The notes under the pieces: generated by a model
Seen by the model: the letters and a program-made list of their open reading frames with translations, nothing else
Database searches by the model: none
Told to the model about the DNA's origin: nothing
Shown here: positions 41,474 to 50,313 of the stretch, piece after piece
Numbering within the stretch: the stretch's first letter is position 1
Layout of the letters: each line of letters begins with the position of its first letter
DNA from: QALR01 sp900552255
GTDB taxonomy: Bacteria > Bacillota > Clostridia > Oscillospirales > CAG-272
Direction of reading: 5' to 3'
DNA: 64,000 bases
Assembly (NCBI GenBank): GCA_048526005.1
Contig: DBFVEH010000004.1
Span: forward strand, 1 to 64,000
Made by a program: the position numbers and the translations under genes

Positions 41474-42822
41474 GAAAAAACTCCACAGCGAAGTCCCAAG
41501 CATCGGTTTACCGGCGATGCGCGGCAGTCGTCGCCCTCATCATGCTCATATTCGTGTCTTTTTCGGTGCCGGCGGGAGCCGAAGACTATCCGAAAGCAGA
41601 TGATATAAGCTCCCGATATGTTGCGGTCTATAACGTGCGAAACGGAAGGCTCGTATTCTCTAAGGATGCGGACAGCCGCACCGCGCCGGGCTCCACCGTC
41701 AAAATCATGACGGGGATCCTTGCGCTGGAGCACTTCGAGGGACGGCTCGACACCGTCGTCACCGTAAGCGCCGCGGCGCTTCGCGGGCTCGAGGGCAGTT
41801 CCGTGCTCGGGCTCAAAACCGGCGAGGAAATTCCCGTCCAGGATCTGCTCTATGCCCTGCTCGTCTCCGGCGCAAACGATGCCGCGAACGTACTTGCCAT
41901 CGAAATCGCCGGAAGCATCACGGGATTTGTCTCGATGATGAACGAAAAAGCCGCGGAGCTCGGTGCCGAAAACACGCTTTATCTCAATGCGACCGGCCTT
42001 GACAGCACCGCCTATACCACGGCCGCCGACACGGCGAAAATCGCAGCCTACGCCTATCAGAATGCCACATTTATGAAAATGTGCTCCGCAAGAGCCTACA
42101 CGGTTTCGGCCACGAATAAAAACGAGGCGGTGACCGTCTATACCAAAAACATGCTGCTTTCCAATCAGTCGGAATATTACAGCAAGGACGCCAAGGGCAT
42201 GTCCGCCGGCAACACGGAAAAAGCGGGATACTGCATCGTATCCGCCATCGACAAGGGCGCATATCCGTATATATGCGTCGCCATCGGCTCCGAAAAGGAC
42301 TCGGCGGGCAAGATCGGCGGCTATACCGATGTTCGAGGGCTGCTCGAATGGGCAAACGGAAATTTTGCGGAACGAAAAATCCTTGATCAATCGGCGATCA
42401 TCTGCGAAATGCCCGTGCAGGCGGGACGAGACGCCGATCACGTGCTCATTGTGCCGGCCGGCTCCGTTTACGCCTTTCTCGACGTCGATATCGATTCCGC
42501 CGACATCAAGCTTTCCTATCAGCTCGACCGCGACAAGCTGAGGGCCCCTGTCGAAAAGGGAGCGGAGGTCGGCACCGCCACCCTTCTTTTGGACGGCAAT
42601 CCGATCGGAAGCATTCCTCTTGTCACAAAATCCGCCGTGAAAAAAAGCGCGTGGCGCGGATTTTGGGCAGATCTTGGCGATACTCTGACAAGCGGGACGT
42701 TTCTCATCGGCGCCGCAGTACTCGTCGTTTTATTTGTTTTGTTTACAATCGGAAGATATTTCTTGATTTACAAAAAAGCGAAAATCAAAAGCGGTTATAA
42801 AAATGGCCGCAGCATAAAATAA
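41470..42822 (+). CDS. D-alanyl-D-alanine carboxypeptidase-like protein with altered KTG motif
   Basis: A 450-residue S11-family protein: signal peptide (to about 37), serine carboxypeptidase domain, a C-terminal beta domain and a transmembrane anchor near 415-438. The catalytic SxxK is Ser75-Thr-Val-Lys78. The second motif reads SGAND (133-137). The third motif, normally KTG in a GxKTGxTxxAGYC context, here reads Ser245-Ala-Gly in GMSAGNTEKAGYC. The flanking residues align perfectly, so the lysine is truly replaced. Loss of it would cripple normal carboxypeptidase activity or change the substrate. Coupled to ribF by a 4-nt overlap. Confidence 0.88.
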   Translation: MRKNSTAKSQASVYRRCAAVVALIMLIFVSFSVPAGAEDYPKADDISSRYVAVYNVRNGRLVFSKDADSRTAPGSTVKIMTGILALEHFEGRLDTVVTVSAAALRGLEGSSVLGLKTGEEIPVQDLLYALLVSGANDAANVLAIEIAGSITGFVSMMNEKAAELGAENTLYLNATGLDSTAYTTAADTAKIAAYAYQNATFMKMCSARAYTVSATNKNEAVTVYTKNMLLSNQSEYYSKDAKGMSAGNTEKAGYCIVSAIDKGAYPYICVAIGSEKDSAGKIGGYTDVRGLLEWANGNFAERKILDQSAIICEMPVQAGRDADHVLIVPAGSVYAFLDVDIDSADIKLSYQLDRDKLRAPVEKGAEVGTATLLLDGNPIGSIPLVTKSAVKKSAWRGFWADLGDTLTSGTFLIGAAVLVVLFVLFTIGRYFLIYKKAKIKSGYKNGRSIK

Positions 42823-42854
42823 TATACTTGAAGAAAGAAAGGATGGAATGAGTC

Positions 42855-43112
42855 ATGGAAATTTCAAGCAAGGATATCCCGGAATTCGACGCAAAAAAGG
42901 TAGAAAAGAAAGCGAAAAAGCTTTGGAAGGATCTCAATGAGGACAAAATCGAGATCAAATTTATCACAACGCCGATGGGGCTGATCGTCATGGCAGCCGG
43001 CATCACGACACTCGTTTGTCTTGCGAAGTGCGTCGGCAAGATGGAAAAAAGAGCCTCCGTAAAAAAGCAGGCCAAAAAGCTCGCCCGCGATATCGCGGAG
43101 GAAAAGGGATAA
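42855..43112 (+). CDS. Small single-TM protein
   Basis: An 85-residue protein with a highly charged N-terminal half (KKVEKKAKKLWKDLNEDKIE), one transmembrane helix (about 42-60) and a basic tail. No family recognised. It ends at a strong terminator and lies 32 nt after the carboxypeptidase-like gene. Confidence 0.62.
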   Translation: MEISSKDIPEFDAKKVEKKAKKLWKDLNEDKIEIKFITTPMGLIVMAAGITTLVCLAKCVGKMEKRASVKKQAKKLARDIAEEKG

Positions 43113-43143
43113 CAAAAAGAGGCGCTGGAAGCGCCTCTTTTTG
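43111..43143 (+). terminator. Terminator of the LRR-ribF-dacA-like operon
   Basis: AAAAAGAGGCGCT, loop GGA, AGCGCCTCTTTTT. Confidence 0.9.
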
Positions 43144-43246
43144 ATTTTATTCTCTTGTGTAAATTATTATATACAGACGTATATGATAGATTATCTTATC
43201 AAAACAAATTTGGGACAACCGAAAAGAACGTCTGATAAGTCCAGCA

Positions 43247-43290
43247 AAAGCAAGTCTGTCCGCATGGTTCCCATCGGACGGACTTGCTTT
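43247..43290 (-). terminator. Terminator of the BFD-like ferredoxin gene
   Basis: AAAGCAAGTCTGTCCG at 43247-43262 pairs with CGGACGGACTTGCTTT at 43275-43290 with one mismatch pair; the right arm overlaps the end of the gene. Confidence 0.75.
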
Positions 43291-43486
43291 ATCCCATCAT
43301 AATTTCGGAAATAGCGTCCAAAATCTTGTCATGGCAGCCCCCACAGCCGGTCGAGCAGTGCGTGATTTTCTGCACCTCTTCAAAAGCTTTCAGCACGTCG
43401 TCAAACTGATCAATCTGATGCAGCGCTTTTTCCACATCTCCGTAGGAAACCTGCTTGCAGTGACAAATCATTTCGTTTTCTTTCAC
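43289..43486 (-). CDS. BFD-like [2Fe-2S]-binding protein
   Basis: A 65-residue protein with the BFD-domain cysteines: CHC near residues 8-10 and CSTGCGGC near 44-51, which bind a [2Fe-2S] cluster. Bacterioferritin-associated ferredoxin uses this fold to release stored iron; short stand-alone copies are common in anaerobes as electron carriers. No bacterioferritin is in the window. AGGAGGCGAT precedes the start region, and the promoter lies at 43529-43557. Confidence 0.86.
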   Translation of the reverse strand: MKENEMICHCKQVSYGDVEKALHQIDQFDDVLKAFEEVQKITHCSTGCGGCHDKILDAISEIMMG

Positions 43487-43528
43487 ACATATCGCCTCCT
43501 GTCTTTATCAGCTATTGCTTATGACCGT

Positions 43529-43557
43529 ATTTTAGCACAAGTGCTTCCTAAATTCAA
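43529..43557 (-). promoter_or_regulatory. Promoter of the BFD-like gene
   Basis: Minus strand: TTGAAT at 43552-43557, 17-nt spacer, TAAAAT at 43529-43534. Confidence 0.65.
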
Positions 43558-43628
43558 GAGGGCACAAATAAATTCTCCGAAAACACACCGAATCCATCCG
43601 ATCGGACGGAAACCGTCGTCCTGCTCTT

Positions 43629-44516
43629 TCAGGCGACTACCTGCGAGCGCTTTTCTTCCCGCTTTTGCCGAAACACGCCGGCCGTCGCGACAAGCAAAAC
43701 GGTGAACAGACAAAGCCTGATCCAATCAAACAAAGCATAAAGAAAGGAAACCGGCGTCTGCAAGCCAAGCAGAAGCAGATCATGCCATCTCTCCATGGAT
43801 AAAATGCCGATCCCGGGAATCCTGCTTAAAATGAAAAGAAGCACCAAAACGCCCCATCCGGCATAAAACAGGATTCTCTGTTTGGACGACAGTCTCAGCC
43901 GCAGTCCTCGGAAACTGAAAAAAGTCCCAACCACAAGGCCAATCAGTCCAAGAAGCAAGACCCACGACCATATCATACCCCAATGGAAACCATGAGAATA
44001 GGAATAAGGATCGAATACGGCGGCACGGCCAATCGAGCTGTGCAGACCTACACAGATGTCCCAATAAATATCAACTTGCCACAGACACCACAGTGCGATC
44101 CGCCGCTTGAAAAGAAAACAGGTGACCCCGCAGGTCAAGAACGGCAGAAAGAAAAGCAATCCCGAAAGCATATCCCCGAAAACGGCGATCAGTAAACCAA
44201 GAAGTCCGCCCACGGCGAGGATTATCGTTCCCACGAGCTTCCGTATCGGAACCGCATGAAGCACGACGACACGCTCTCCCTTGTCGGAGCAATTCGGTTT
44301 CATCTCCTGCGGCTCAGGCGCCGCATCACGGACAAGCTCGTCCAGCGTCACACCGAAAAGCTCACTAAGCTTCACCAGCTTGTCGAGCTCCGGCACGGAC
44401 GCGCCGGTTTCCCACTTGGATACAGACTGACGCGAAACCTCCAAGGCATCGGCCAAATCCCCCTGTGAGAATCTTTTCTCCGTCCGGAGACGATAGATTT
44501 TATCTGCAAGTCCCAT
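43629..44516 (-). CDS. XRE-family HTH protein with membrane domain
   Basis: A 295-residue protein. Residues 6-62 form a Cro/CI-type HTH (FSQGDLADALEVSRQSVSKWETG). After a 35-residue linker come about six transmembrane helices with histidine/tryptophan-rich loops. Such membrane-bound XRE regulators are common in Firmicutes and are thought to sense the membrane or be held there when inactive. Upstream, a palindrome GCAACC-GAC-GGTTGC at 44604-44618 lies against a TAAAAT and may be its own operator. Confidence 0.85.
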   Translation of the reverse strand: MGLADKIYRLRTEKRFSQGDLADALEVSRQSVSKWETGASVPELDKLVKLSELFGVTLDELVRDAAPEPQEMKPNCSDKGERVVVLHAVPIRKLVGTIILAVGGLLGLLIAVFGDMLSGLLFFLPFLTCGVTCFLFKRRIALWCLWQVDIYWDICVGLHSSIGRAAVFDPYSYSHGFHWGMIWSWVLLLGLIGLVVGTFFSFRGLRLRLSSKQRILFYAGWGVLVLLFILSRIPGIGILSMERWHDLLLLGLQTPVSFLYALFDWIRLCLFTVLLVATAGVFRQKREEKRSQVVA

Positions 44517-44803
44517 ATCGATTGCTCCTTTCCGCCCTCTTTTTTGTCACTATCATAATCATAAAAGCATCGAAAAAACAACCAACTCGGCTTTCAAATT
44601 TTAGCAACCGACGGTTGCACATCCCATAAAAACGTCTAAAACCCCGGATTTTACATGAAATTCCTCTTTTTGCTTCTGCAAATGCACATCTTTCAAGAAT
44701 TTTTCTTTTTCGGTGAGATTGACAGACCGATAACACGACAAATTATTATAGCATTGTAAAAAATGTCAACCACATCGACTCTGCATTTGGAGGAACAGCC
44801 TGT
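44517..44803. other. 287-bp intergenic region between XRE and UbiA genes
   Basis: No gene. It holds the GCAACC/GGTTGC palindrome at 44604-44618. A TTGACA near 44719 has a poorly spaced TATTAT that may drive the UbiA cassette, and an oppositely oriented TTGACA/TATAAT pair has too short a spacer. The ribosome site of the UbiA gene is GGAGG at 44791-44795. Confidence 0.45.
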
Positions 44804-45679
44804 ATGCGCAAAACGATCAAAGAATATGTGAGACTCATGAGGATCCGGCATTGGATCAAAAATTTTCTTCTGTTTCTCCCTGCTTTTTTCGCGGGGCGCC
44901 TCTTTGAACCCGCGATTTTTTCCGTGCTGGTTCCCGGATTTTTCGCGATGTCGCTCTATTCCTCTGCCGTATATGTCTTCAACGATCTCTGCGATGCACC
45001 CAAAGACCGGCAAAACGAAATAAAGCGCGAAAGGCCGATCGCCAAAGGCACGATTTCCGGACGCGCCGCCGTCATTTTGATCGCGGTGCTGGTGATTCTC
45101 GCTTCCCCTCTCAATTTGACCGCCTGCGGGCCTTCCCTTCCTGCACTTTTGCCGCTTCTCTTTCTCATCCTAAATATCGGATACAGTGCCGGATTTAAAA
45201 ATGTTCCCATTCTCGATCTCGTCATTTTGGTTTCGGGATATATCATCCGTATTTTTTACGGTTCGCTTATCACCGGCATCGCCGTCTCCGGCTGGTTTTT
45301 CATGACGATTGTGGCGCTGTCCTTTTTTCTCGCGTTCGGAAAACGCAGAAATGAGAAGCGCAGTCCGGACAGCGAAAGCCGTCCGGTGCTCGCCCGGTAC
45401 ACCGAAGGATTTTTGACCGCGGGAATTTACCTTTTCCTCGCGCTGTTCATCGCTTTCTACGCGCTTTGGAGCATGCGCGGCGAGACCGCGATCACACCTG
45501 CCGCATTTACCGTGCCGCTTGTCATCGTGATCGTCCTGCGCTACTGCCATAACATCGAAAAGGGCGGAGGAGGCGATCCTGTCGGCGTGATCTTCTCCGA
45601 TATCGTGCTTTGGATCCTCGGCGCCGGCTATCTCGGCTTTATGACCTATCTCATCTATTTAGGCGGTGCTCCCTCATGA
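44804..45679 (+). CDS. UbiA-family polyprenyl-phosphate phosphoribosyltransferase-like protein
   Basis: A 291-residue polytopic membrane protein of the UbiA superfamily. RIRHWIKNFLLFLPAFFAG at the start and NDLCDAPKDRQNEIKRERPIAKG (in pieces) are the hallmark of the decaprenyl-phosphate 5-phosphoribosyltransferase branch (mycobacterial Rv3806c/UbiA), with the two Asp-rich motifs for prenyl-phosphate and metal. In mycobacteria it makes the lipid-linked pentose donor for arabinan. It is followed, with 4- and 8-nt overlaps, by a HAD phosphatase and a large membrane protein. I infer a lipid-linked pentose pathway; a quinone prenyltransferase is less likely because no quinone gene is near. Confidence 0.82.
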   Translation: MRKTIKEYVRLMRIRHWIKNFLLFLPAFFAGRLFEPAIFSVLVPGFFAMSLYSSAVYVFNDLCDAPKDRQNEIKRERPIAKGTISGRAAVILIAVLVILASPLNLTACGPSLPALLPLLFLILNIGYSAGFKNVPILDLVILVSGYIIRIFYGSLITGIAVSGWFFMTIVALSFFLAFGKRRNEKRSPDSESRPVLARYTEGFLTAGIYLFLALFIAFYALWSMRGETAITPAAFTVPLVIVIVLRYCHNIEKGGGGDPVGVIFSDIVLWILGAGYLGFMTYLIYLGGAPS

Positions 45680-46260
45680 ACGTATATGATTTTGACAAAA
45701 CCATCTATCGGGGAGACAGCACAAAGGATTTTTATCTCTTTCTTCTGCGGCGGCATCCGGGACTTATCCGTTATTTTCCGAAGCAGATCATAGGACTCTC
45801 TCGCTATCTCGCCGGAAAATGCACCAAAACCGAATGGAAAGAGACCTTTTTCTCCTTTTTGACCGGCATTCCCGACTGCGAACGCGAGGTCGCGCAATTT
45901 TGGGACAGGAAAGAGCGCAAAATCGCCGCTTGGTACCGGAAACAAAAGCACTCCGACGATGCCGTCATCTCCGCTTCGCCGGAATTTCTTCTCGCGGAAA
46001 TCTGCCGCAGACTTGAAATCCTCCCGCCGGTCGCATCGGTCGTGGATCCCAAAACCGGCAGATTCACCGGAGAAAACTGCCGAGGAAAAGAAAAAGTGCG
46101 ACGATTTTATGAACGCTTTCCAAACGGAAGGATCGCCGGATTTTGGTCGGATTCCCTGTCCGACCTGCCGATGGCGGCACTCGCCGCACGCGCATATCTT
46201 GTCAAAAAAAATAAAATCACACCGTGGAAGCTGCCACCGGAGGACAAAGCATATGATTGA
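45676..46260 (+). CDS. HAD-family phosphatase
   Basis: A 194-residue HAD hydrolase of the SerB/PSP-like group: motif I DFDKTIYRGDS (residues 4-14), motif II in VISASPEF near 92, the lysine in GRFTGENCRGKEK and motif III SDSLSDLPM near 160. In the UbiA cassette it is the obvious candidate to remove the 5-phosphate from polyprenyl-phosphoryl-5-phosphoribose, a step done by an unrelated PAP2-type enzyme in mycobacteria. Start coupled (ATGA) to ubiA; its end overlaps the next gene by 8 nt. Confidence 0.85.
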   Translation: MNVYDFDKTIYRGDSTKDFYLFLLRRHPGLIRYFPKQIIGLSRYLAGKCTKTEWKETFFSFLTGIPDCEREVAQFWDRKERKIAAWYRKQKHSDDAVISASPEFLLAEICRRLEILPPVASVVDPKTGRFTGENCRGKEKVRRFYERFPNGRIAGFWSDSLSDLPMAALAARAYLVKKNKITPWKLPPEDKAYD

Positions 46261-47728
46261 AGAAGCCCAAAAATCGGGCGTCATCGTTAGGGTCGCCTAT
46301 GTATATTTAACGCTTCCCATTCTGATTTTTATCGTCGGATGGTTCCGGGCGTACCTTGCCATTCCCGCCATTCTCATCGTGCTCGGCGCACTGTTTTCCG
46401 CGATGCGCCGTGCGCCGAGGCTTTGGATCCCCAAGCTCACGCGCGGCAATGCGCTGACCGTCGGTATTATTTTCGCCGCCGCACTTGTCTGGCTCTACTT
46501 TTCCGGAATCGGCGGATATGCCTATCAAAACTATGATTTCGGATGGCGGAACGGCATATTCAAGACGCTGGTCGAGAACAGATGGCCGGTTATCCTCGAG
46601 CAAGCAGAGCCTTATTTCGATTCGCCGGCCGCGTTTGTCTATTATTTTGCCTTTTGGCTGCCGGCGGCGCTGATCGGCAAGGTTTTCGGGCTTTCCGCAG
46701 GGATCCATTTCCAGTTCATTTGGGCGCTTATCGGGATCCTGCTCGTATTTTACTTCATCATGGCCGCAAGAGAACGGCTTTCTCTGATGCCGGTCTTTGT
46801 TTTCATTTTTTTCAGCGGGCTTGACGCGCTGGGCTCGTTCCTCCTGACAAATTCCGGCAGCTTCATTTGGTTTGGTACCGGACATATCGAAAACTGGGCG
46901 CCGGGTTTTCAGTATTCCTCGTTCACGACGCAGCTCTTTTGGGTATTCAATCAAGCGATTCCCGCATGGCTCATCACGCTCATGCTCTTTCATGAGAAGG
47001 ATAACCGCTCCGTTGTGTTTCTCTATTCGCTGTCGCTGCTCTCCTGCACACTTCCGGCGGTCGGGATGCTCCCGCTGCTGTGCTACTTCATCATTACCAA
47101 TCTCCTGCGGGACTACGACAGAGAAAAATCTTTCGGGAAAAATCTGAAAAATATGCTTTGGGGGCTTTTCACTTTCACCAATATCGCCGGCGGCGGCCTT
47201 ATTGGGATCACCTCGTTTTTATTCCTCAAAACAAACGCATCCGGGCAGAAGATCGGCACGATCTTTGGAAAAGGCTCTTTGGCGTCGTATTTGTTGTTTG
47301 TGTTCTTTGAATTTCTCATCTATTTCATCGTCATTTACCGTGCAAGACCCAAGGGCGGGCTTTATTGGGTGACGCTCGCTTCCCTGTTGCTCATTCCCCT
47401 TATCCGAGTGGGCAGCAGCATCGATTTCGTCATGCGCGCCTCGATTCCCGCTCTTGTTTTGCTCTGCCTCATGACAATAGATGCACTCGACCGATATAAA
47501 GCTGAGGCGGCAAAGCCGCGATATCTTTTGCTCATCGCCGTTGTCCTCATCGGCGCGCTCACGGCACAGCATGAGCTCACCCGCTCTTTTCAGCGTACAG
47601 TCGGCGCCGGCTCCGACAAATCGAAAATTCTTTGCGAGCCGCTCGAGCTTGTCAGCGATCCGCTGCGAAACAATTTTTTTGGGAATCCGGAAAATTCATT
47701 CTTCTTTCAGCATATTGCAAAAAAATAA
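46253..47728 (+). CDS. Polytopic membrane protein, GT-C-like glycosyltransferase candidate
   Basis: A 491-residue protein with about 11-12 transmembrane helices. The start is ATG 46253 with GGAGG 9 nt upstream; a longer upstream frame is only the shadow of the HAD gene. The first large outer loop has YAYQNYDFGWRNGIF and NRWPVIL, and a later loop has a WFGTGHIENWAPGFQYSSF segment. GT-C enzymes that use polyprenyl-phosphate sugars have acidic residues in the first outer loop (QNYD here), which fits, but no family was recognised. The tight coupling to ubiA and HAD genes suggests transfer of the lipid-linked pentose to a surface polymer. Confidence 0.65.
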   Translation: MIEEAQKSGVIVRVAYVYLTLPILIFIVGWFRAYLAIPAILIVLGALFSAMRRAPRLWIPKLTRGNALTVGIIFAAALVWLYFSGIGGYAYQNYDFGWRNGIFKTLVENRWPVILEQAEPYFDSPAAFVYYFAFWLPAALIGKVFGLSAGIHFQFIWALIGILLVFYFIMAARERLSLMPVFVFIFFSGLDALGSFLLTNSGSFIWFGTGHIENWAPGFQYSSFTTQLFWVFNQAIPAWLITLMLFHEKDNRSVVFLYSLSLLSCTLPAVGMLPLLCYFIITNLLRDYDREKSFGKNLKNMLWGLFTFTNIAGGGLIGITSFLFLKTNASGQKIGTIFGKGSLASYLLFVFFEFLIYFIVIYRARPKGGLYWVTLASLLLIPLIRVGSSIDFVMRASIPALVLLCLMTIDALDRYKAEAAKPRYLLLIAVVLIGALTAQHELTRSFQRTVGAGSDKSKILCEPLELVSDPLRNNFFGNPENSFFFQHIAKK

Positions 47729-47734
47729 GCAAAA

Positions 47735-47773
47735 AAGGATGCTTGCGCCGTAAAAACCGGCGCAAGCATCCTT
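47735..47773 (+). terminator. Terminator of the UbiA cassette
   Basis: AAGGATGCTTGCGCCG and its complement around a 7-nt A-rich loop. A second hairpin, GCGCTCC/GGAGCGC near 47815-47835, serves the opposite strand. Confidence 0.75.
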
Positions 47774-47868
47774 AAAGCTTTTCGATTTTCCGACATCTGT
47801 CACCGGAAACTGAGCGCTCCCTGCGGCAGGAGCGCCTCCAAGTAGAAAAATAAAGGCACCGTCTCCGC

Positions 47869-49197
47869 TCAGTAGTGATACTTTTTCCGTTTGCCCGCCA
47901 AGAAAAGGGACGTCACGATCGCTGCCATAAGCTCCGCGGCAACAATGGAAATCCAAATGCCGTCGATCTCCCAAATCAGAGGGAAGATCAGCACGGCCGC
48001 AACCTGAAAGACAAGCGTGCGCAGAAACGAAATGAGCGCCGATACCAAGCCGTTGTTCAGAGCGGTGAAGAAGGAAGAACCGAAAACGGCAATTCCTGCA
48101 AACAGAAAAGAAAAGGAATAAATCACAAAGCCCCGCAAGGTCAAGGCCAAAAGGCCTTCATCATAGCCGACAAAAACCACAGCCAGCGGTTTTGCCAAAA
48201 GCTCCGCCGCAAGCAGCATCACGACCGAAGCAATCCCGATCAGCGCAAGACTTTTTTTAAGCAGGCTTTTCAGCTCCTCATGGTTCCCGGCTCCGTAATG
48301 ATATCCGATGACAGGAGCCGTACCGACGGAATACCCGATAAAAGCGGCAAGAAAAACCATATTGACATACATCAGCACGCCGTATGCCGCGACGCCGTCC
48401 TCACCTGCATATTTCATCAGCTGAACATTGTAAAGCATGCTGACAACGGACATGGAGATATTGGACATCAGCTCCGAGGAACCGTTGGTGCAGGTTTTCA
48501 GCAAGGCCTTGTCGTCATATTTTGCTCTTCCAAGCCGCAAAAGCCCCGAATTCGGACGGCCAAAATAGATCAGCGGAACAAGACCGCCGACGCATTGGCT
48601 GATCGCAGTCGCCGCGGCCGCTCCGGAAAGTCCCAGCGGGAACACCGCCACCAAGAGCGCATCGAGCACAATGTTGGTGACACCCGCCGCGACTGTAACG
48701 GCAAGACCAAGCTGCGGTTTTTCCGCCGTTACAAAAAAGCTCTGAAATTCATATTGCAGAATATAAGCCGGCAGCGCCAGCAAAATGATCCTGCCGTATG
48801 TGACACAGTCATCGAGCATGGTGTCCTTCGCGCCGAGCAGCGCGGCAACCGGACGGATAAAAACGAGCCCCAGAGCGGCAATCACAATCCCGCAGGCCGC
48901 AGACACATATACGATCAAAGAAAATAACCGGTTAGCCTTTTCACGGTCTCCCTCTCCCATGGTTTTGGCAATGAGCGCGCTTCCGCCCGTGCCGAACATA
49001 AAGCCGACCGAACCGAGAATCATCAGAAACGGCATAATGAAATTGACGGCGGCAAAGGGCGTTTTTCCCACGAAATTGGACACGAAAAATCCGTCCACAA
49101 CGCCATAAATGGAGGTAAAAATCATCATCACGACGGATGGCAGCGTAAACCGCAGCAGTTTTTTATAGGTAAAATGATTGGATAATTGAATGCTCAT
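47869..49197 (-). CDS. MATE-family efflux transporter
   Basis: A 442-residue protein with 12 transmembrane helices. Typical DinF/MepA-type pattern: LLRFTLPSVVMMIFTSIYGVVDGFFVS at the first helices, GTGGSALIAKTMGEGD and NIVLDALLVAVFPLGLSGAAAAT. Start ATG 49197, overlapping the kinase stop by 4 nt. It is the last gene of a MarR-kinase-MATE operon, the layout of mepRAB-like multidrug systems. Confidence 0.93.
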   Translation of the reverse strand: MSIQLSNHFTYKKLLRFTLPSVVMMIFTSIYGVVDGFFVSNFVGKTPFAAVNFIMPFLMILGSVGFMFGTGGSALIAKTMGEGDREKANRLFSLIVYVSAACGIVIAALGLVFIRPVAALLGAKDTMLDDCVTYGRIILLALPAYILQYEFQSFFVTAEKPQLGLAVTVAAGVTNIVLDALLVAVFPLGLSGAAAATAISQCVGGLVPLIYFGRPNSGLLRLGRAKYDDKALLKTCTNGSSELMSNISMSVVSMLYNVQLMKYAGEDGVAAYGVLMYVNMVFLAAFIGYSVGTAPVIGYHYGAGNHEELKSLLKKSLALIGIASVVMLLAAELLAKPLAVVFVGYDEGLLALTLRGFVIYSFSFLFAGIAVFGSSFFTALNNGLVSALISFLRTLVFQVAAVLIFPLIWEIDGIWISIVAAELMAAIVTSLFLAGKRKKYHY

Positions 49198-49811
49198 ATT
49201 CCTCTCCTGAACCAACATAGCGCAAAATCGCCGACAGCAGGCGCCAGCTCCTTGATGCGCCAATCGGTCGTATTGACCGTAAGCTGATAGGTGCTGCGCT
49301 CTCCCCATTTGCCGCCGGCAAGCATTTCGCGCGTACTCGCCCGATTTTTATCGATGCGGCGGATATTCTGCTCGAGCTCCCGACGGGAAAGCTTCTCGCC
49401 GGCACCGGCGCGCTCCATACAGCGCCGGATTTTAGCCTCCATATCTGCGCAAATAAAGATATGAAAAGGATTTTCCCGCCGCAGGATCACGTCCGCATTA
49501 CGGCCGACGATCACACAATCGTTCCCCACCCCCGCAATACCCTCGATCACACGTTTTTGCTCCAAAAGCAGCGCAGTCTGCACCGATTGTACAGCAGCAC
49601 CGGAAAAGGATCGGCAAAACGTCAGCGGGACCCTGCGCCAGGCATGCTCCTCAAGCGCCTTTTCTACATATCCCTTATCCAAGCCCTGTCCTTTGGCAAT
49701 GGATTCGATGATTTCCCTGTCGTAATAATCAAAGCCAAGCTCATCGGCGAGACGCTTGCCGAGTTCTCGGCCTCCGCTTCCAAATTCACGGCTGATGGTA
49801 ATGATCCTCAT
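49194..49811 (-). CDS. Cytidylate kinase-like P-loop protein
   Basis: A 205-residue protein of the cytidylate kinase-like family (Cytidylate_kin2). N-terminal TISREFGSGGRELGKRLA is the family's P-loop variant, followed by DYYDREIIESIA and CVIVGRNADVIL. The true substrate of this family is unknown; it recurs next to transport and regulatory genes in Clostridia. Overlaps both neighbours by 4 nt. Confidence 0.88.
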   Translation of the reverse strand: MRIITISREFGSGGRELGKRLADELGFDYYDREIIESIAKGQGLDKGYVEKALEEHAWRRVPLTFCRSFSGAAVQSVQTALLLEQKRVIEGIAGVGNDCVIVGRNADVILRRENPFHIFICADMEAKIRRCMERAGAGEKLSRRELEQNIRRIDKNRASTREMLAGGKWGERSTYQLTVNTTDWRIKELAPAVGDFALCWFRRGI

Positions 49812-50251
49812 TGTGACAGCTCCTTTACTTTTTCTTTGAAATCCAAAAGATATTTCCGCGTCAGCTCAACATAAAGCGTCCGCTCCCTCTCCGTCCACGA
49901 ATCGAAAATCGCGTTTTCGATTTCTATCACCCGAAGAACGGTGCCCTTCACCAATGTCTTGCCCTTATCGGTCAGGCACACCTGTTTCTTTTTTCCGCCG
50001 ACAGCTTCCAGATAAATCACATCCTCATTTTCCAGCTTCCGCAGCGCCGAATTAAGCGTTTGCTTGCTGATGCCGGATAAGCGGATGATATCGTTCACAA
50101 GACAGCTCTCACCGTGATTGCAAACGGTGTAAAGAACCAGCATGGTGCTGTCCGACAAGCCGAGCTTTAAGGCGGCTTCGTGATAAGCCTCGTCAATTTC
50201 GGTCGTCAGATAATTGATGTGTTTCATTTCTTCAGATAAATAAGTATCCAT
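49808..50251 (-). CDS. MarR-family repressor of the MATE operon
   Basis: A 147-residue winged-helix regulator: IIRLSGISKQTLNSALRKLENEDVIYLE holds the recognition helix and wing, near residues 60-90. Start ATG 50251 with GGGAGCC just upstream; the longer frame to 50326 runs over the promoter. First gene of the operon, with two operator-like palindromes at its promoter, so autoregulation relieved by a drug-like ligand is expected. Confidence 0.9.
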   Translation of the reverse strand: MDTYLSEEMKHINYLTTEIDEAYHEAALKLGLSDSTMLVLYTVCNHGESCLVNDIIRLSGISKQTLNSALRKLENEDVIYLEAVGGKKKQVCLTDKGKTLVKGTVLRVIEIENAIFDSWTERERTLYVELTRKYLLDFKEKVKELSQ

Positions 50252-50263
50252 ATAGGCTCCCGT

Positions 50264-50313
50264 CAGTACGAAATCATACCAAGCATTATAGTACGATTTC
50301 GTACTATTGTCAA
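50264..50313 (-). promoter_or_regulatory. marR promoter with two palindromic operator sites
   Basis: Minus strand: TTGACA at 50308-50313, 17-nt spacer, TATAAT at 50285-50290. The spacer is almost filled by the perfect palindrome AGTACGA-AA/TT-TCGTACT at 50290-50305. A second, imperfect copy (AGTACGA...TCATACC) is at 50265-50279, downstream of the start point. Confidence 0.8.

Noticed and set aside
47719..47870. Small frame between the UbiA cassette and the MATE gene
   Set aside because: The stretch is two terminator hairpins for convergent genes; no start with a ribosome site.
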